From positions 40,104,780 to 40,168,779 of the forward strand of contig NW_020954557.1 of the NCBI RefSeq assembly GCF_900497805.2: 64,000 nucleotides of DNA, written 5' to 3'. The notes under the pieces are model-generated. The model was not told the DNA's origin. It did not search any database and was given only the letters and a program-made list of their open reading frames with translations. Of the stretch, positions 10,065 to 20,543 are shown one piece after another. The DNA comes from Vombatus ursinus (Eukaryota; Chordata; Mammalia; Diprotodontia; Vombatidae). Every line of letters begins with the position of its first letter. Positions within the stretch are counted from its first letter, which is position 1. A program made the position numbers and the translations under genes.

Positions 10065-11165
10065 TTTTTTTTTTTTTAACACCAGAAGGAATTCACTTCT
10101 CAGAGAAAAGCTTCTTTGTATCTTGGTCAAAATAATAAGAACCACTCTTTGGAAATTTTTTTCTCCCCAAATCAACCAACATTTATTTTTTCTCTTTTCT
10201 TCAGTCTCCTCTTCAACTCTCAAGGATGGGAGTGGGAGTAGAGGATGTGGTATCAAATATATATAGTCAAGCAAAATAAATCTCTGTATTATCCATGTCT
10301 AAAAATGTGTCTCCTTCTGTATCTTGTCAGGAGGTGGGGATCATTCTTCATTTTCAGGCTGTAGAATCATGTTTAATATTGCATTGCTTAGAGTTCCTGA
10401 GTCTTTCAAATTCTTTATTTTTAGAATGTTGCATTAATATATATTATTCCCCTGGTTGTGCTCACTTCACTATGTACCGATTCTTACAAGTCTTCCTAGT
10501 TTTCTCTGAAATGGTCTCATCATTTCTTATGGCACAATAATAATATTCCAAATTTTCCATTACATTCATATGCCATAACTTGTCCAAACATCCTGTAATG
10601 GATGGGCACCCCACTTAGTTTCCATTTCTTTCCCTTCACAAAATAGCTTCTAGACTTATTTTGTACACATAGGACCCTTTCCTCTTTCTTTCATCTCTTT
10701 GAGATATAGGTCTAGTAATATTGCTGGGTCAAAGACTATGCACAGGTTAGTAACTTTTGGGGCATAATTTCAAATTGCTTTCTGAAACTGATAAACTGAT
10801 TCACAGCTCGGCCAACAGAATATTAATTTATCTATTTTCTTGTAGCACCTCTATCATTTGTTATTTTCCTTTCTTTGGTCATCTTTGCCAATCTAGTAGA
10901 TATGAGGTAGAACCTCAGAGTTGTTTAAATTTGCAACTCCTTAATTGTTAGTAATTTGGAGCAGTTTTTTTTTTAAATGACTATTGATAGCTTGGATTTG
11001 TTTCCTTGAGAACTGACTGTTCATCAACTTTGATAATTTATCAATTGGGGAATGAGATTACTTTTATACATTTGAATCAGTTATCTATATATCATGGAAA
11101 TGACACCTTCAACAAAGAAGCGTGTGCAAAGAATTTTTTTCACCAGTTAACTGTTTCCTTATAAG
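10065..11165 (-). repeat. L1 LINE 3' end (3'-UTR and ORF2 C-terminus), antisense
   Basis: Starts with a T run (the L1 poly-A on the minus strand), then the 3'-UTR (GTCAAGCAAAATAAATCTC, TGTCAGGAGGTGGGGATCAT). ORF2 C-terminal markers follow: TTGTGCTCACTTCACTATGT, GCACAATAATAATATTCC, TATTGCTGGGTCAAAGACTA, GATATGAGGTAGAACCTCAG and TTTATCAATTGGGGAATGAG. It is 5'-truncated near 11165. The short frames inside are antisense shadows. Confidence 0.9.
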
Positions 11166-11895
11166 AGTTAGTATTACTGTATGGGTAGCTTTTTAGATCT
11201 AGGACAAGTTCTTTGAAAATAGAGAATTCAATCTTATATCAGAGTCAATACTGGCAGGAGGGCTGATATATTTTAATGCAGTTACCCTGCCTTTGGTTTA
11301 AGTTCCTGCTCATAAATCTAGACTATCTATCCTCCTGGAAAGTCCCAGATTTTCCCCATTTCCAATATGTTAGCCACAAAATACTGACAAAGAAAAAAAA
11401 AGGAGTTGGAAGTTTTAACTGAGAGGCTAGCCAAATACATTAGTGGCAGCTTACTGTTTTCCCTCGAAGGACCTCAAATTTACCTACCATCTTTAAAGGA
11501 AATGTTGTTCTTGTGTATAGGTCACTATTTGTTACAGTGCCCTTTCTTGCCAAAGCATTTCCCTTCATAGGAGTCCGGGATGGGCCCCCCTCTTGGAAAG
11601 ACTATTTATAGGTCTTCTGCTCATTACTCCTGACTGGAAGCTGTTCCTTCATAGTCTAGGACTCTGCCTTCCGCTGGTGGAGCTAAATATCTCCTGCTCC
11701 AAAATCTTCAGAGGTCCTCATTTCTTCTGTGTACTGGGTGTTGATAAGAGGAGTAAGACTGGAAGAGATCCAATTGTTCTAGCCTGGTGAAAATACTTTT
11801 TACAATGAGCTTCTAAAATATGTTGGCCCTGATTTTGGTTCCATTATTTCATATATTTTGGCCACCCAGAACCCAGATTATCATGAGTAGGTTTT
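11166..11895. other. Unassigned DNA
   Basis: No family recognised. A 65-codon plus-strand frame at 11593-11790 has no recognisable domain and I do not call it a gene. Confidence 0.4.
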
Positions 11896-11899
11896 TGTG

Positions 11900-12110
11900 T
11901 TCCTTAGAACATAGAACTTTAGAGCTGTAAAGTACTTTAGGAATCTAGTCAAAATGTTTTCCATTTCACAGATAAGGAAACTGAGGCCCAGAGAAGGTAA
12001 GCAACTTGCCTAAGGTCACACAGGTAATTAGGGTCAGACATGGAATTAGAACCCAGGACTCCTGACTCCCAATCTCATGATCTCTCTTACTCCATGCTAC
12101 CTCCCTTCAC
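11900..12110 (-). repeat. MIR-type CORE-SINE, antisense
   Basis: TTTAGAGCTGTAAAGTACTT, ACAGATAAGGAAACTGAGGC, AGGTCACACAGGTAATTAGG and GAACCCAGGACTCCTGACTC are the reverse-complement MIR/MIR3 body. Confidence 0.85.
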
Positions 12111-12246
12111 AAAAAGAGACACATGTATTTCCTTTGTTACTCCACCTAGTATTTGGAACAGCGAAGAAATGACTATCAGTGCTTCTCTACCCAAGTCCTA
12201 GGTCAAGTTCTGACCAATGATTCTGCCTATATTTGGTGTTACTTGA

Positions 12247-12430
12247 TTTTTTTTTTAATGAACAAAAAATTTATTTTCTTTCCCTTCCTCTCCTTCCCCT
12301 TGACTTGCATAGTCAAGTAAAAAACATTCCTGAATTGGCCATGTCTAAAAGTATGTATCATTCTGCATCTTGTGGGTATCACCTCTTTGTCAGGAGGTAG
12401 GTAGTACAGTTCATTCTCAATCTTTGATGC
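12247..12430 (-). repeat. L1 LINE 3'-UTR fragment, antisense
   Basis: A T run, then GCATAGTCAAGTAAAAAACA, GGCCATGTCTAAAAGTATGT and CACCTCTTTGTCAGGAGGTA match the marsupial L1 3'-UTR. Confidence 0.75.
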
Positions 12431-13397
12431 CATTTGACCTTTTTTAGAAGAGGCATCCCTTCTCCAGGGACTATTCACTAATCATTCAGGGGCTGATGAT
12501 TGTTTCCAAGGTCACTCCTACAAGGCACTGACCTTACAAGTAAGCATACAAAGTGATACAACTATGATAATATAACAACTACTAATAAAAAAAATCCTAT
12601 GGCTGGATGAATGTAGTCCTTTCCTCTTAAAATTTCAGAGTGCTTTCTCAGAAGTATAGAAGTTTCTAAGAACTCCTGCAGTGATCTCAAATGGGGGAAG
12701 GTCTGCACATATTGAAAATCTTTGGTGATGATAGCATGGAAAGTTACCCACTAAATTATGCTATTAGAACATCTTACTTCATGATGCATTGACTAACCAA
12801 AAAGTTGATTACATGATCAAGGGATCCAAGAAAGCAGGCAGATAATTTTTTTTTTTTTTGCTGGATGGAAACAATGGAAATCATGTAACTGAAGTTACAA
12901 AATCCTCTTTTGTAATAGCATTCATTTTAATGAGGTTTTATTTTTCTACAAATATCCACCTGTAGATATCATCCTGGCAAGGAGATGTGGGAAAAGTTCA
13001 TGCTTCAAAGACATGCTTCAAAGACATAACAAAGCAATGTGAATTTGCAGTTGACAAGAAGAGCGACATAGACATAAGCATGGTGTGTAGCCTTGAGGAA
13101 AAAAACCCAAAACTAAAATGAAACAACAGGTTCTTTAAATTGTGGCCAGATAACAAACCAAAGAATAATTTTGCTTTCTATACTGTTGGGAAAAGGCTTT
13201 TTTTTTAGAACATTGGCTTTTATGTTTATGATATCATTTAGATCATTGTCAAATAGTTGCCCTTTGCCATGGCTTGGCATATTTTTTTGGCTTTTTATTC
13301 ACCCTGGAAGCCATGACCTTGTTCTTTATAGCTATACATCATGCTTACCTCTGTTGCCCTTTTTCAAAAATGAAAAAGAGTCATAAAATCTTCTTTA
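12431..13397. other. Unassigned DNA
   Basis: No gene or recognisable repeat family. There is a T run at about 12847-12860 and a local duplication of ATGCTTCAAAGACAT near 13000-13028. Confidence 0.4.
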
Positions 13398-13695
13398 AAA
13401 AGACAATTTATTCTTTTTACATCACAATCATTTCTAGATGTGTTCCCTCCCATCGATTAATACCTCCTTTGCAAAAAAGAAGAATAGTAAAGCAAAATCA
13501 ACTAACAGGCTGAGTCTGCAGTGTTCAGTGGTCATAGCTCCCCACCTCTTTACAGAGAGGAGGTTAGTGTGTTTCTTTCTCTGTACTTTGGGACTAGGAT
13601 TGATCATTGAATTTAATACACACTCATTTTCCCGTGAGAGTTGTTTTATTTTACATTATTTTGGTCATTGTATATGTTCCTCTGTTTGCTTCTGA
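13398..13695 (-). repeat. Old L1 3'-UTR fragment, antisense
   Basis: CCCACCTCTTTACAGAGAGG, CTTTGGGACTAGGATTGATC and ATTATTTTGGTCATTGTATA parallel, in the same order, the better preserved L1 3'-UTR at 29.8-30.1 kb. Confidence 0.6.
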
Positions 13696-14835
13696 GGACC
13701 ACATATTAGTTGCTTTTGATGATTTGCAACATCTTCCATCATAATTGGAATGCATCTTATAGGAACACATAGTCCCTTTTAGAGGAGTTGAGCTTTCTGA
13801 GTTTCCTTAACTTAGCAGCAATATCTTTAGATAGTTTAACAATTTGATGCTGCATAAAGAAATATAGTGAAGTGGGCATGTGTACAATTAGGTTGGCTTC
13901 ACTGAAATAATTTTTCACTTCAATTGGCAAAAAGGTATATGCTCTTTCAATAGGACATTTTATTGAAGGAAGCAGACATTGGTGTTTTATCCTTTAAAGT
14001 CTGATATTTACAGTGAAAGCTGCTGGCTCTCTAATTGCAGCTTACAAAAACAACACACAATCTCATTTAATCTCTATGAGCACTTGCCATATTTACTTTC
14101 CTAAGGGATATTCAACATTACCTGCAATGAATTCTAACTCAGGTTTGAAATAAAGGAGCTAGAATAAATATGTTTTGTAAACTAAGGTAGTTAAAACTGA
14201 GAGATAAACCTGTGGTGCTATTTGAATAAAGACCCTCCTGTGTGTTTCCTGAGGAACATAAAAAGATGTATTTGAGTGGAGAGCACGGTGGGGACCCAGA
14301 GCAAGAACAGAGAATCAAGTGCAGGGTAAGGATTCTGTCAGTGTATCACTGATAAATAGGCAAATACTTAGATAAATTCATATTTTGAAACAGCTCTTCC
14401 CTGATGCCACCATTTCAGTGCCTTAATGTATAAATCACCCAAGCAACATTTCAGATGTGTATTAGCTCCTTCTCCTTCCAAACCAATGATGGTTCTGATG
14501 ATCAATACAACAAAGAAAGAATGTGTTTCTTTGAGCATTAAAGTAAAAAGTGTTAAATTATACCTTTTAATTCCTATTTTCTGTCTGTGATCTTATCACT
14601 TGTGACTTCACCTCCACTGGTGCAGATCACAGCCAATCCATACCTTCCCATCCTATATGTTCTTGCCTATGTAATTTCATATAATCTCCACAGAAGATCC
14701 ACTTGATATGCTATACGCCTTACTCTAGGACTGTTTACATTTCATCGGTATCAGTATAGCACTCAAGTTGTCCCTATGTCATTTCTCACTATTGCTACAA
14801 GGCCACATTACTAGCTGTCCCATTATGCTTTAAGA
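13696..14835. other. Unassigned DNA
   Basis: AT-rich. No gene or recognisable repeat that I can support. Confidence 0.4.
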
Positions 14836-15199
14836 CAATGATTCTCAAAGGAGTCTGGGGATCTGTAGGAGTCCTTTCAAGGGATCTATGAGGTCAAAAC
14901 TATTTTTATAATAATACTAAGATATTTCAATTTCTAATACACTAAATATTGATACTATAGTCCACATAAACAAAAGCTTTTTGAAGGAGGGTCCTAAATA
15001 ATTTTTTTTTAGGCAATTGGGGTTAAGTGACTTGCCCAGGGTCACACAGCTAGTAAGTGTCAAGTGTTTGGTCTGAGGTCGGATTTGAACTCAGGTCCTC
15101 CTGACTTCAGGGCTGGTGCTCTATCCACTGTGCCACCTAGTTGCCCCTCCTAAAATTTTTTTAAGAGTGTAAAGGGGTCCTTAGACCTCAAAGCTGCTC
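14836..15199. mobile_element. hAT-Charlie-like DNA transposon fragment
   Basis: A terminal-like AATGATTCTCAAAGGAGTC is followed by CAAAACTATTTTTATAATAA, the ACATAAACAAAAGCTTTTTG segment and, after a SINE, TAAGAGTGTAAAGGGGTCCT and GACCTCAAAG. These follow a mammalian hAT-Charlie non-autonomous consensus (GGTTCTCAAA termini, GTGTAAAGGGGTCC near the end). The middle is deleted. The TSD is not evident. Confidence 0.6.
15006..15147 (-). repeat. tRNA-derived SINE (WSINE/SINE1-like) inside the hAT fragment
   Basis: AGGCAATTGGGGTTAAGTGA, GTCACACAGCTAGTAAGTGT, AACTCAGGTCCTCCTGACTT and CCACTGTGCCACCTAGTTGC are the antisense SINE in full. Direct repeats beginning TCCTAAAT and TCCTAAAAT flank it (from 14992 and from 15148). 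Confidence 0.92.
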
Positions 15200-15423
15200 T
15201 ATAATATCCTTTATGCCCCTTGTTGCCTGTAAGTCTTCACTGAAAATAAGCTGTCACTTGTATCCATTACGTGTTCCTCCATTGTCCTTTACATGATCTG
15301 CGACTTTGAATGATGAAAGATTGTGATGTTTCAAGATTTGCAACCACATAGTATTGGTGGAAGAACATCTATGTTGGGTCTTTGTGCTGGGATTTTTAAA
15401 AAATTAATTTATTTATTTTTAGC

Positions 15424-15572
15424 TTTTTTTTTTTTTTGGTTAGGCAATGGGGTCAAGTGACTTACTCAGGGTCACACAGCTAGTAAGTGTTATATGTCTG
15501 AGGCCAGATTTGAATTCAGGTCCTCCTGAATCCAGGGCCGCTGCTCTATCCACTGTACCACCTAGCTGCCCC
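15424..15572 (-). repeat. tRNA-derived SINE nested in L1
   Basis: TAGGCAATGGGGTCAAGTGA, GGTCACACAGCTAGTAAGTG and CTGTACCACCTAGCTGCCCC. Near-duplicate TATTTTTAGCTTTT and TATTTTTACTTTT flank it, both part of the L1 tail. Confidence 0.92.
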
Positions 15573-15739
15573 TATTTTTACTTTTCAACAATCACTTCCA
15601 TAAGCTTTGGAGTTTTAAATTTTCTCCCCCTTCCTATACACCTCCCTCCCCAAAATGGTGTGCAATCTGAAATAGGCTCTACATATATATTCCTATTAAA
15701 CATATTTTCACATTAGTCATGTTGTAAAGAAGAATTAGA

Positions 15740-15870
15740 GGGGCAGCAAGGTGGTGCAGTGGATAGAGCACCAGCCTTGGAGTCAGGAGGACTTGAGTTC
15801 AAATCTGGCCTCAGACCAAACACTTGACCCTGGGCATGTCACTTAACCCCAATTGCCAAAAAAAAAAAAA
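15740..15870 (+). repeat. tRNA-derived SINE nested in L1, sense
   Basis: GGGGCAGCAAGGTGGTGCAG, GTCAGGAGGACTTGAGTTCA and CTTAACCCCAATTGCC with a poly-A tail. The L1 text GAATTAGA...ACCAAT resumes after it, with a short AATTAG/AATTAT duplication. Confidence 0.92.
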
Positions 15871-16191
15871 ATTATAACCAATAGGAGGAACCACAAGAAA
15901 GAAGAAACAAAACAAAACAAGAAAAAAAGAGCAAATAGTATGCTTCAATCTGCATTCCAACTCCACAGTTCTTTCTCTGGATAAGGATAGCATTTTCCAT
16001 CATGAGGCCTTTGGAGATGTCTTAGATCCTTGCATTGCTGAGAAGGGCTAAGTCTATCAAAGTCAGTCATTGCACAGTGTGGCTGTTACTATGTACATTG
16101 TTCTCCTGGTTCTGCTCACTTCACTCAGCATCAGTTCATACAAGTCTTTCCAGGTTTTTCTGAATTCCACTTTGTGCTGGGATTTTTAAAA

Positions 16192-16837
16192 GCCCTGCCC
16201 AATTTTCCAAATATAATATACCCCATGTTCTTTCTCTCATTCTGTGATTTCTGGGATGAGAACACTCATCGTTCATCTACAGTATTTCTATTTTAGGTTT
16301 GTTGGGTATAGCCATTATGGATCAGTAGAGAAGCAAAACAGATGTGCAATATTATGCCATTGTAAGACAAGAAATGGATGTTCTAAGTAGGTGGAATTTA
16401 GCAGGTAACAGTGAAGCAAATATATAAATTATCAGGATTGATAGTAATAGATGTGGGGGAGTGCTGAAGCCAGTTGTAGCCTGTGAGAGCCCACTGTTAA
16501 ATCTTCAGTGTGACCATTTATTTACATCTCAGAAATCAGTGAATGATATAAATCAGGGTTTGAGTTATTGTTTCGTCTATTACCTAGACTTAGGAAAGTG
16601 ATGGAGAAAATGCTAACAATGCAGATTAAATTTAAAGGTGACATAACAATATGTATATTTCCCCCCAGTGAGCAGATTGTTAAACATTTATCAGTACTCC
16701 ATTGTGAATACATGAAACTCTGTAAGAATAAAAAGAAAAGATGAAGAAGGAGGTGGAATCAATGAATTAATCCAACCTTAGAGAAACGGATATTTAGCTG
16801 AGATCAGAAATGGGAGAGGTTTAATCATAAACAGAAA
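16192..16837. other. Unassigned DNA
   Basis: No gene or repeat I can name. The stretch around 16440-16700 reads like a worn interspersed repeat but I cannot assign it. Confidence 0.35.
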
Positions 16838-17545
16838 GATCTGGGAGCTTCCCATCTATGGGGAATGTCCCTTCAATTTGAATTTTGTGAAAGACATTTT
16901 CCACAACAGTCACGAACACTTTTGACAAATATCCATTTCCTTTTTTGCCTTGCTTGACGTGGATGAGCAATACAACTTGATAATTATTTTTTGTTGCATT
17001 AATTAAGGAATCCTGTATAATTTTCACATATTTATGAGATTCCTGTTGGAGCATTTATGAGGCTGTCTTGCTTTATTGAATCAATTTTTTTGGGTAATAA
17101 ACAAATGAATAGAACAGGCTCTTGTATTCTTTGCACATCTTGGTCAATTGTGTGATTATAGAGATATGATTGGCAAAGAATTGCTTGCAACAGCCTGCCT
17201 GGGCCTTTCTCATATTTTTATCATGGATACCCTGGATATATGTGCAGATCATTCCTCATAAGTTTTCTATAAAGGGAAGAGAGGAGCCATATGGGTTGGT
17301 AGTTATTGATGTCCTGATTATTTTTGTGTGGGCATGGGGAGGTTAATAAAATTGTCCATGATTTTTTCTATTCTTTCTGTATCTTCTTGATATAGCTTGT
17401 CAAATTATCACCAGTGTCCTAGCAATTGTCATGCTGTAAGCCTGGATATCCTTAGTCTGTATACTCGGTCTGGTCCAGCTAGCCTTCCTGACTTTATCTT
17501 CTTAAGTATTATTTCAACATCTCACACACACAGCACAGAAGTGGC
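16838..17545 (-). repeat. RTE-clade LINE, reverse-transcriptase fragment
   Basis: The minus-strand frame 16821-17054 reads QQESHKYVKIIQDSLINAT, then SKVFVTVVENVFHKIQIEGT and FPIDGKLPDLS. This resembles RTE reverse transcriptase between the SPKxFTxxLExVFRKxxxEG block and the FADD catalytic block. More of the RT runs to the right without an intact frame. A second copy of the same family lies at 22.1-25 kb. Confidence 0.75.
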
Positions 17546-17559
17546 TGAGATGTTAGCAT

Positions 17560-17760
17560 CACGACATCATAGATCTAGAGATGGAAGAGATCTCAGAGAC
17601 TTTTTATCCCACCCTTTTCATTCTACAAATGAGGAAACTGGGGGGAAGTTAAATGACTTGGTCAAGGTCACACAAGTAGTTATTGTCAGAGGCAGGATTT
17701 GAACATAGGCTCTATTACTCTTTAGTCAGTGCTCTTTTCAGGTACCATATTGCCTCTCAA
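17560..17760 (-). repeat. MIR-type CORE-SINE, antisense
   Basis: GATCTAGAGATGGAAGAGAT, CAAATGAGGAAACTGGGGGG, AAGGTCACACAAGTAGTTAT and CAGGATTTGAACATAGG match reverse-complement MIR. It abuts the RTE fragment. Confidence 0.85.
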
Positions 17761-17974
17761 ATGCAGTCCAAACCTGGTAGTTCCTTTCATTAATGATGAA
17801 AATAGATCATTATAGAAAACACTGATGTCTGTAATTTTATATAATTTGTTGTATTCTTGCCAGTTTCATCTCTGAACTCACTTGGGATGATGTGAGTTAG
17901 TTGTATATCAGGCAATGTTTTCTTGTTTTGGCTTCATAATTTATAAGGAAATACTGCTCATAACCTTCCATGCA

Positions 17975-18420
17975 ATTACTCAACAAATGTTTATTAAAGT
18001 TTTTGCACTATGTTATCTTTTGAGGAAAATAGGAAAGAAGTATAATGCATGGCTTCTGCCCTCTCAGAATATATTATCTAATTGTGGAGGTAAGAGAAAT
18101 CTCTATCAAGAAATCTCTCTCAAAACTCACAACGCAAAAAAGTGTATGATTAAATTCTAAAATTGATTGCTCTATGCTAAAAGTAAGTAATCTGAGAATT
18201 TAAAGACAAGAAGAGTGCAACATGCACAGAAGTTGTGGTGGGACTTTGAATAGGTTGGATTGAGTTTGGTTGAGAATAGAGAATAGGGTGATTCAGGGAG
18301 CATAAGGAAAGGCTTAAAATCGGGAAAGAACATTTCCTACTTGGGGGACAGTGAAGAGTAAGACTGGAATAGGGGGTTTGTATTGGGGAGGTAGATAAAC
18401 TGTACAACATCTACCTTAAT
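17975..18420 (-). repeat. L2 LINE, antisense, diverged
   Basis: CAACAAATGTTTATTAAAGT is the L2 3' end. CTTCTGCCCTCTCAGAATAT, GTGGTGGGACTTTGAATAGG and AAGAACATTTCCTACTTGG keep the antisense L2 order. Confidence 0.6.
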
Positions 18421-19138
18421 CTTTTGATTCCTTCTCAACTGTGAAGAATTTCATTTTAGACCATTCTCAAAATTGTCATAATAGCAGAAATAAGTACAGA
18501 ACTCAGAATTATGCTAACAGCTTGACAAAATGATAAGTACCATGAGGTAAGACAAAATGGAAATTTTAAGGATTAAACCCACTGTCAAAAAGTTTTATAT
18601 TTAAAACTTTTTGTCTTGAGTGATAATATCCTTTCATATTTATTCCATTATCAAGGGCATCTCTCATTGAAGGGCTAATTTTATTTATACTTGCACATAT
18701 CAGGACTATTTCATTTTTCTTAAAGTACAAAAGAAATGTACACTTACAGACCTCAGAATATAAACCGTTGATTTTTTTTTCAAAACCTAGGTTAAGGCAA
18801 TGATTATAAATGAGAAAAACTCTGTTTTGTAAAGTAAAATTTTAATCCTTGATGGTTTGAAATTTGTTTCATTAACTCTGATTCATTTCTCAAAATAGAA
18901 CTTCTAATTGAAGAATAAAATTTTGCAAATATTAATGACAATGATCTTATGTTAAATGATGCTATTCACACCAATATTTTAGTTGAAACTGTCTCTTTAG
19001 AGCCCATCTTTGTGATACCAGCAAAAATGGTCAAGCCATTTTGATTATCTTAATGTAACTGATGCCCTCATTTTAACTGAAAAAAAAAATGCTGAGGTTA
19101 ATGCAAGTAGTCCTAAAAGTTGTTGCTTTTCACTGTTC
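18421..19138. other. Unassigned AT-rich DNA
   Basis: No gene or recognisable repeat. It contains a small inverted repeat (CAAAAAGTTTT, short loop, AAAACTTTTTG) at about 18586-18613. Confidence 0.45.
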
Positions 19139-19400
19139 AGAAGATGGATTGGAGAGGGAAGAGAATGGATGCAGGAGATCAATAAGGAGGTCATTGTGAG
19201 CGATGATGAAGACCTTATCTAGGGTAGTGGCTGTGTTAATGGAGAGAAGGGACTCATATGAGAGATGTTGTGGCATTAGAATCAACAAAACTTGGTGATT
19301 TATGGGATATATGGAATGAGAAATTGGAAGGAGACTAGGATGACACTGAAGTTGTGAACTTGGGTGACTGGCATGATAGTGGTAATAAAATGGTTAGCAT
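19139..19400 (-). repeat. L2 LINE 5' part, antisense
   Basis: TAGGGTAGTGGCTGTGTTAA, TATGAGAGATGTTGTGGCAT, GATGACACTGAAGTTGTGAA and TGGGTGACTGGCATGATAGT match antisense L2. The same block recurs at 21.5 and 46.9 kb. Confidence 0.75.
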
Positions 19401-19811
19401 TTTTCTTTTACACATCTCTAAAAGAGAGAGCTATTCTATTAAATAGAGATTTCCTTTCTTAATCGAGTGCGTTTGTCCAAAGATTTAGTGCCTCTAGTGC
19501 CTAAGGAAATCAAATTGATCAATTGAGTAGATTAACCCACTTGGCCACATACAAAATGCCAATTAATAGATTTCTATAGAACAAATACCACCTTTCTCAA
19601 TTCTTTAATCGCCACATTACCATAAATGAATGGGATAATCTTGATCTCAGCAGAAGGTGGAAAATGAGCAGAATAGAGAAAAGGCTTTATGAGGAAATTC
19701 CAAGAAAAATACACTTGTACAGGCATTCCAATTAAAAAATGTAGAAATACATTCAGATTATGTCTGCACAGCATCTCAAATATTTGTAAGAAATAACCTA
19801 GAGAATTCAGT
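19401..19811. other. Unassigned DNA
   Basis: No gene or recognisable repeat. Confidence 0.45.
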
Positions 19812-20000
19812 TAGTCACAGAATCAGAGATAAAAGGTCTAGAGCTGGAAGGGATTCCAAGGATCATCTGGTCTAGTGCCTTAATTTTACAGACAAGGAAT
19901 GAGGCATAGGGTGTAAAGTGACTTGCTCAAGGTCATGTAGATAGTAAGCATCAGAAGCAGGATATGAACTCAGATCCTCTTGTGTAAGTTTCCTGTACCT
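19812..20000 (-). repeat. MIR-type CORE-SINE, antisense
   Basis: GTCTAGAGCTGGAAGGGATT, TTTTACAGACAAGGAATGAG, TGACTTGCTCAAGGTCATGT and GAACTCAGATCCTCTTG. Confidence 0.85.
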
Positions 20001-20183
20001 TCCTACATCCCAATATTATAATATGCTGTAGCCCAGTGGTATCAAACTCAAATAGAAATGGAGGCCACTAGACCGTATATAAGGATTCTTGTGGGCTGCA
20101 TATTGTCTTAGAAAAATAAATATTAACATTATCTGTCTTATTTTATTTTTCTTTATTTTGTTCACTATTCCCAATTATATTCT

Positions 20184-20368
20184 TATTTATTTATTTATTT
20201 ATTTGTTTGTTTTTAGTTTTCAACATTCACTTCCATAAGATTTTTTTCCAAATTTTTTCCCCATCTCTCCCCTCCCCCCAGCCCAAGATGGTGTACAATT
20301 TGATATAGGCTCTATATATACATTCATATTGAACTTATTTTCACATTAGTCATGATGTAAAGAATTAG
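20184..20368 (-). mobile_element. L1 3' end, the L1 half of a U6-L1 chimeric retrocopy
   Basis: An (AAAT)n-like tail on the minus strand, then AGTTTTCAACATTCACTTCC, TATAGGCTCTATATATACAT and TCACATTAGTCATGATGTAA. This is the terminal 3'-UTR of marsupial L1, cut off at GAATTAGA where U6 begins with no linker. The outer flank ATTCCCAATTATATTCT (20167-20183) recurs exactly at 20474-20490, so both halves inserted as one cDNA. Confidence 0.93.
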
Positions 20369-20473
20369 AAAAATATGGAACGCTTTAAGAATTTGTGTGT
20401 CATCCCTGCATAGGGGCCATGCTAATCTTCTCTGTATCATTCCAATTTTAGTATATGTGCTGCCAAAACAAGC
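20369..20473 (-). pseudogene. U6 snRNA retropseudogene, full length, fused to L1
   Basis: On the minus strand this is a complete U6 spliceosomal snRNA copy. It has GGCAGCACATATACTAAAAT near its 5' end, GGAATGATACAGAGAAGATT, AGCATGGCCCC and a TTCCATATTTTT 3' end. By eye it differs from vertebrate U6 at about ten of 105 positions, mostly CpG-type or G-to-A transitions. It has no U6 promoter of its own: upstream is the target duplication and the hAT element. The U6 3' end joins the L1 fragment directly, as in known U6-L1 template-switch chimeras. It is a pseudogene, not a working snRNA gene. Confidence 0.95.
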
Positions 20474-20543
20474 ATTCCCAATTATATTCTAATCTAGTTT
20501 GGGCTGCACTGTGGGCAGCATATTTGACACCTCTTCTGTAGCC

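Larger units (their letters stand above)
15380..16191 (-). mobile_element. 5'-truncated L1 with exact 22-bp target duplication and two nested SINEs
   Basis: The L1 body (15402-16169) is antisense: L1 tail, CACTTCCATAAGCTTTGGAG, ATATAGGCT-like block, AGCATTTTCCATCATGAGGC, TTCTCCTGGTTCTGCTCACT and CAAGTCTTTCCAGGTTTTTC. The flanking sequence at 15380-15401 (beginning CTTTGTGCTGGG) is repeated exactly at 16170-16191, a perfect 22-bp target duplication. Two tRNA SINEs of opposite strand are nested inside it. The perfect duplication argues for a fairly recent insertion. Confidence 0.93.
20026..20543. mobile_element. Non-autonomous hAT-like transposon with 8-bp target duplication
   Basis: The element at 20034-20535 has inverted ends: CAGTGGTATCAAA on the left and TTTGACACCTCTT on the right (reverse complement AAGAGGTGTCAAA). 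The 8-bp sequence CTGTAGCC lies immediately outside both ends (20026-20033 and 20536-20543). Eight-base duplications with CAG-type ends are diagnostic of hAT elements. Without the chimeric retrocopy inserted in it (20184-20490), the element is about 195 bp with no coding capacity. Confidence 0.85.

Noticed and set aside
18586-18613. Short hairpin CAAAAAGTTTT...AAAACTTTTTG
   Set aside because: Only 11-bp AT-rich arms; expected by chance in such DNA.
20369-20473. A functional U6 snRNA gene
   Set aside because: No proximal sequence element or TATA at U6 spacing upstream, about ten substitutions, direct fusion to L1 and flanking target duplications.
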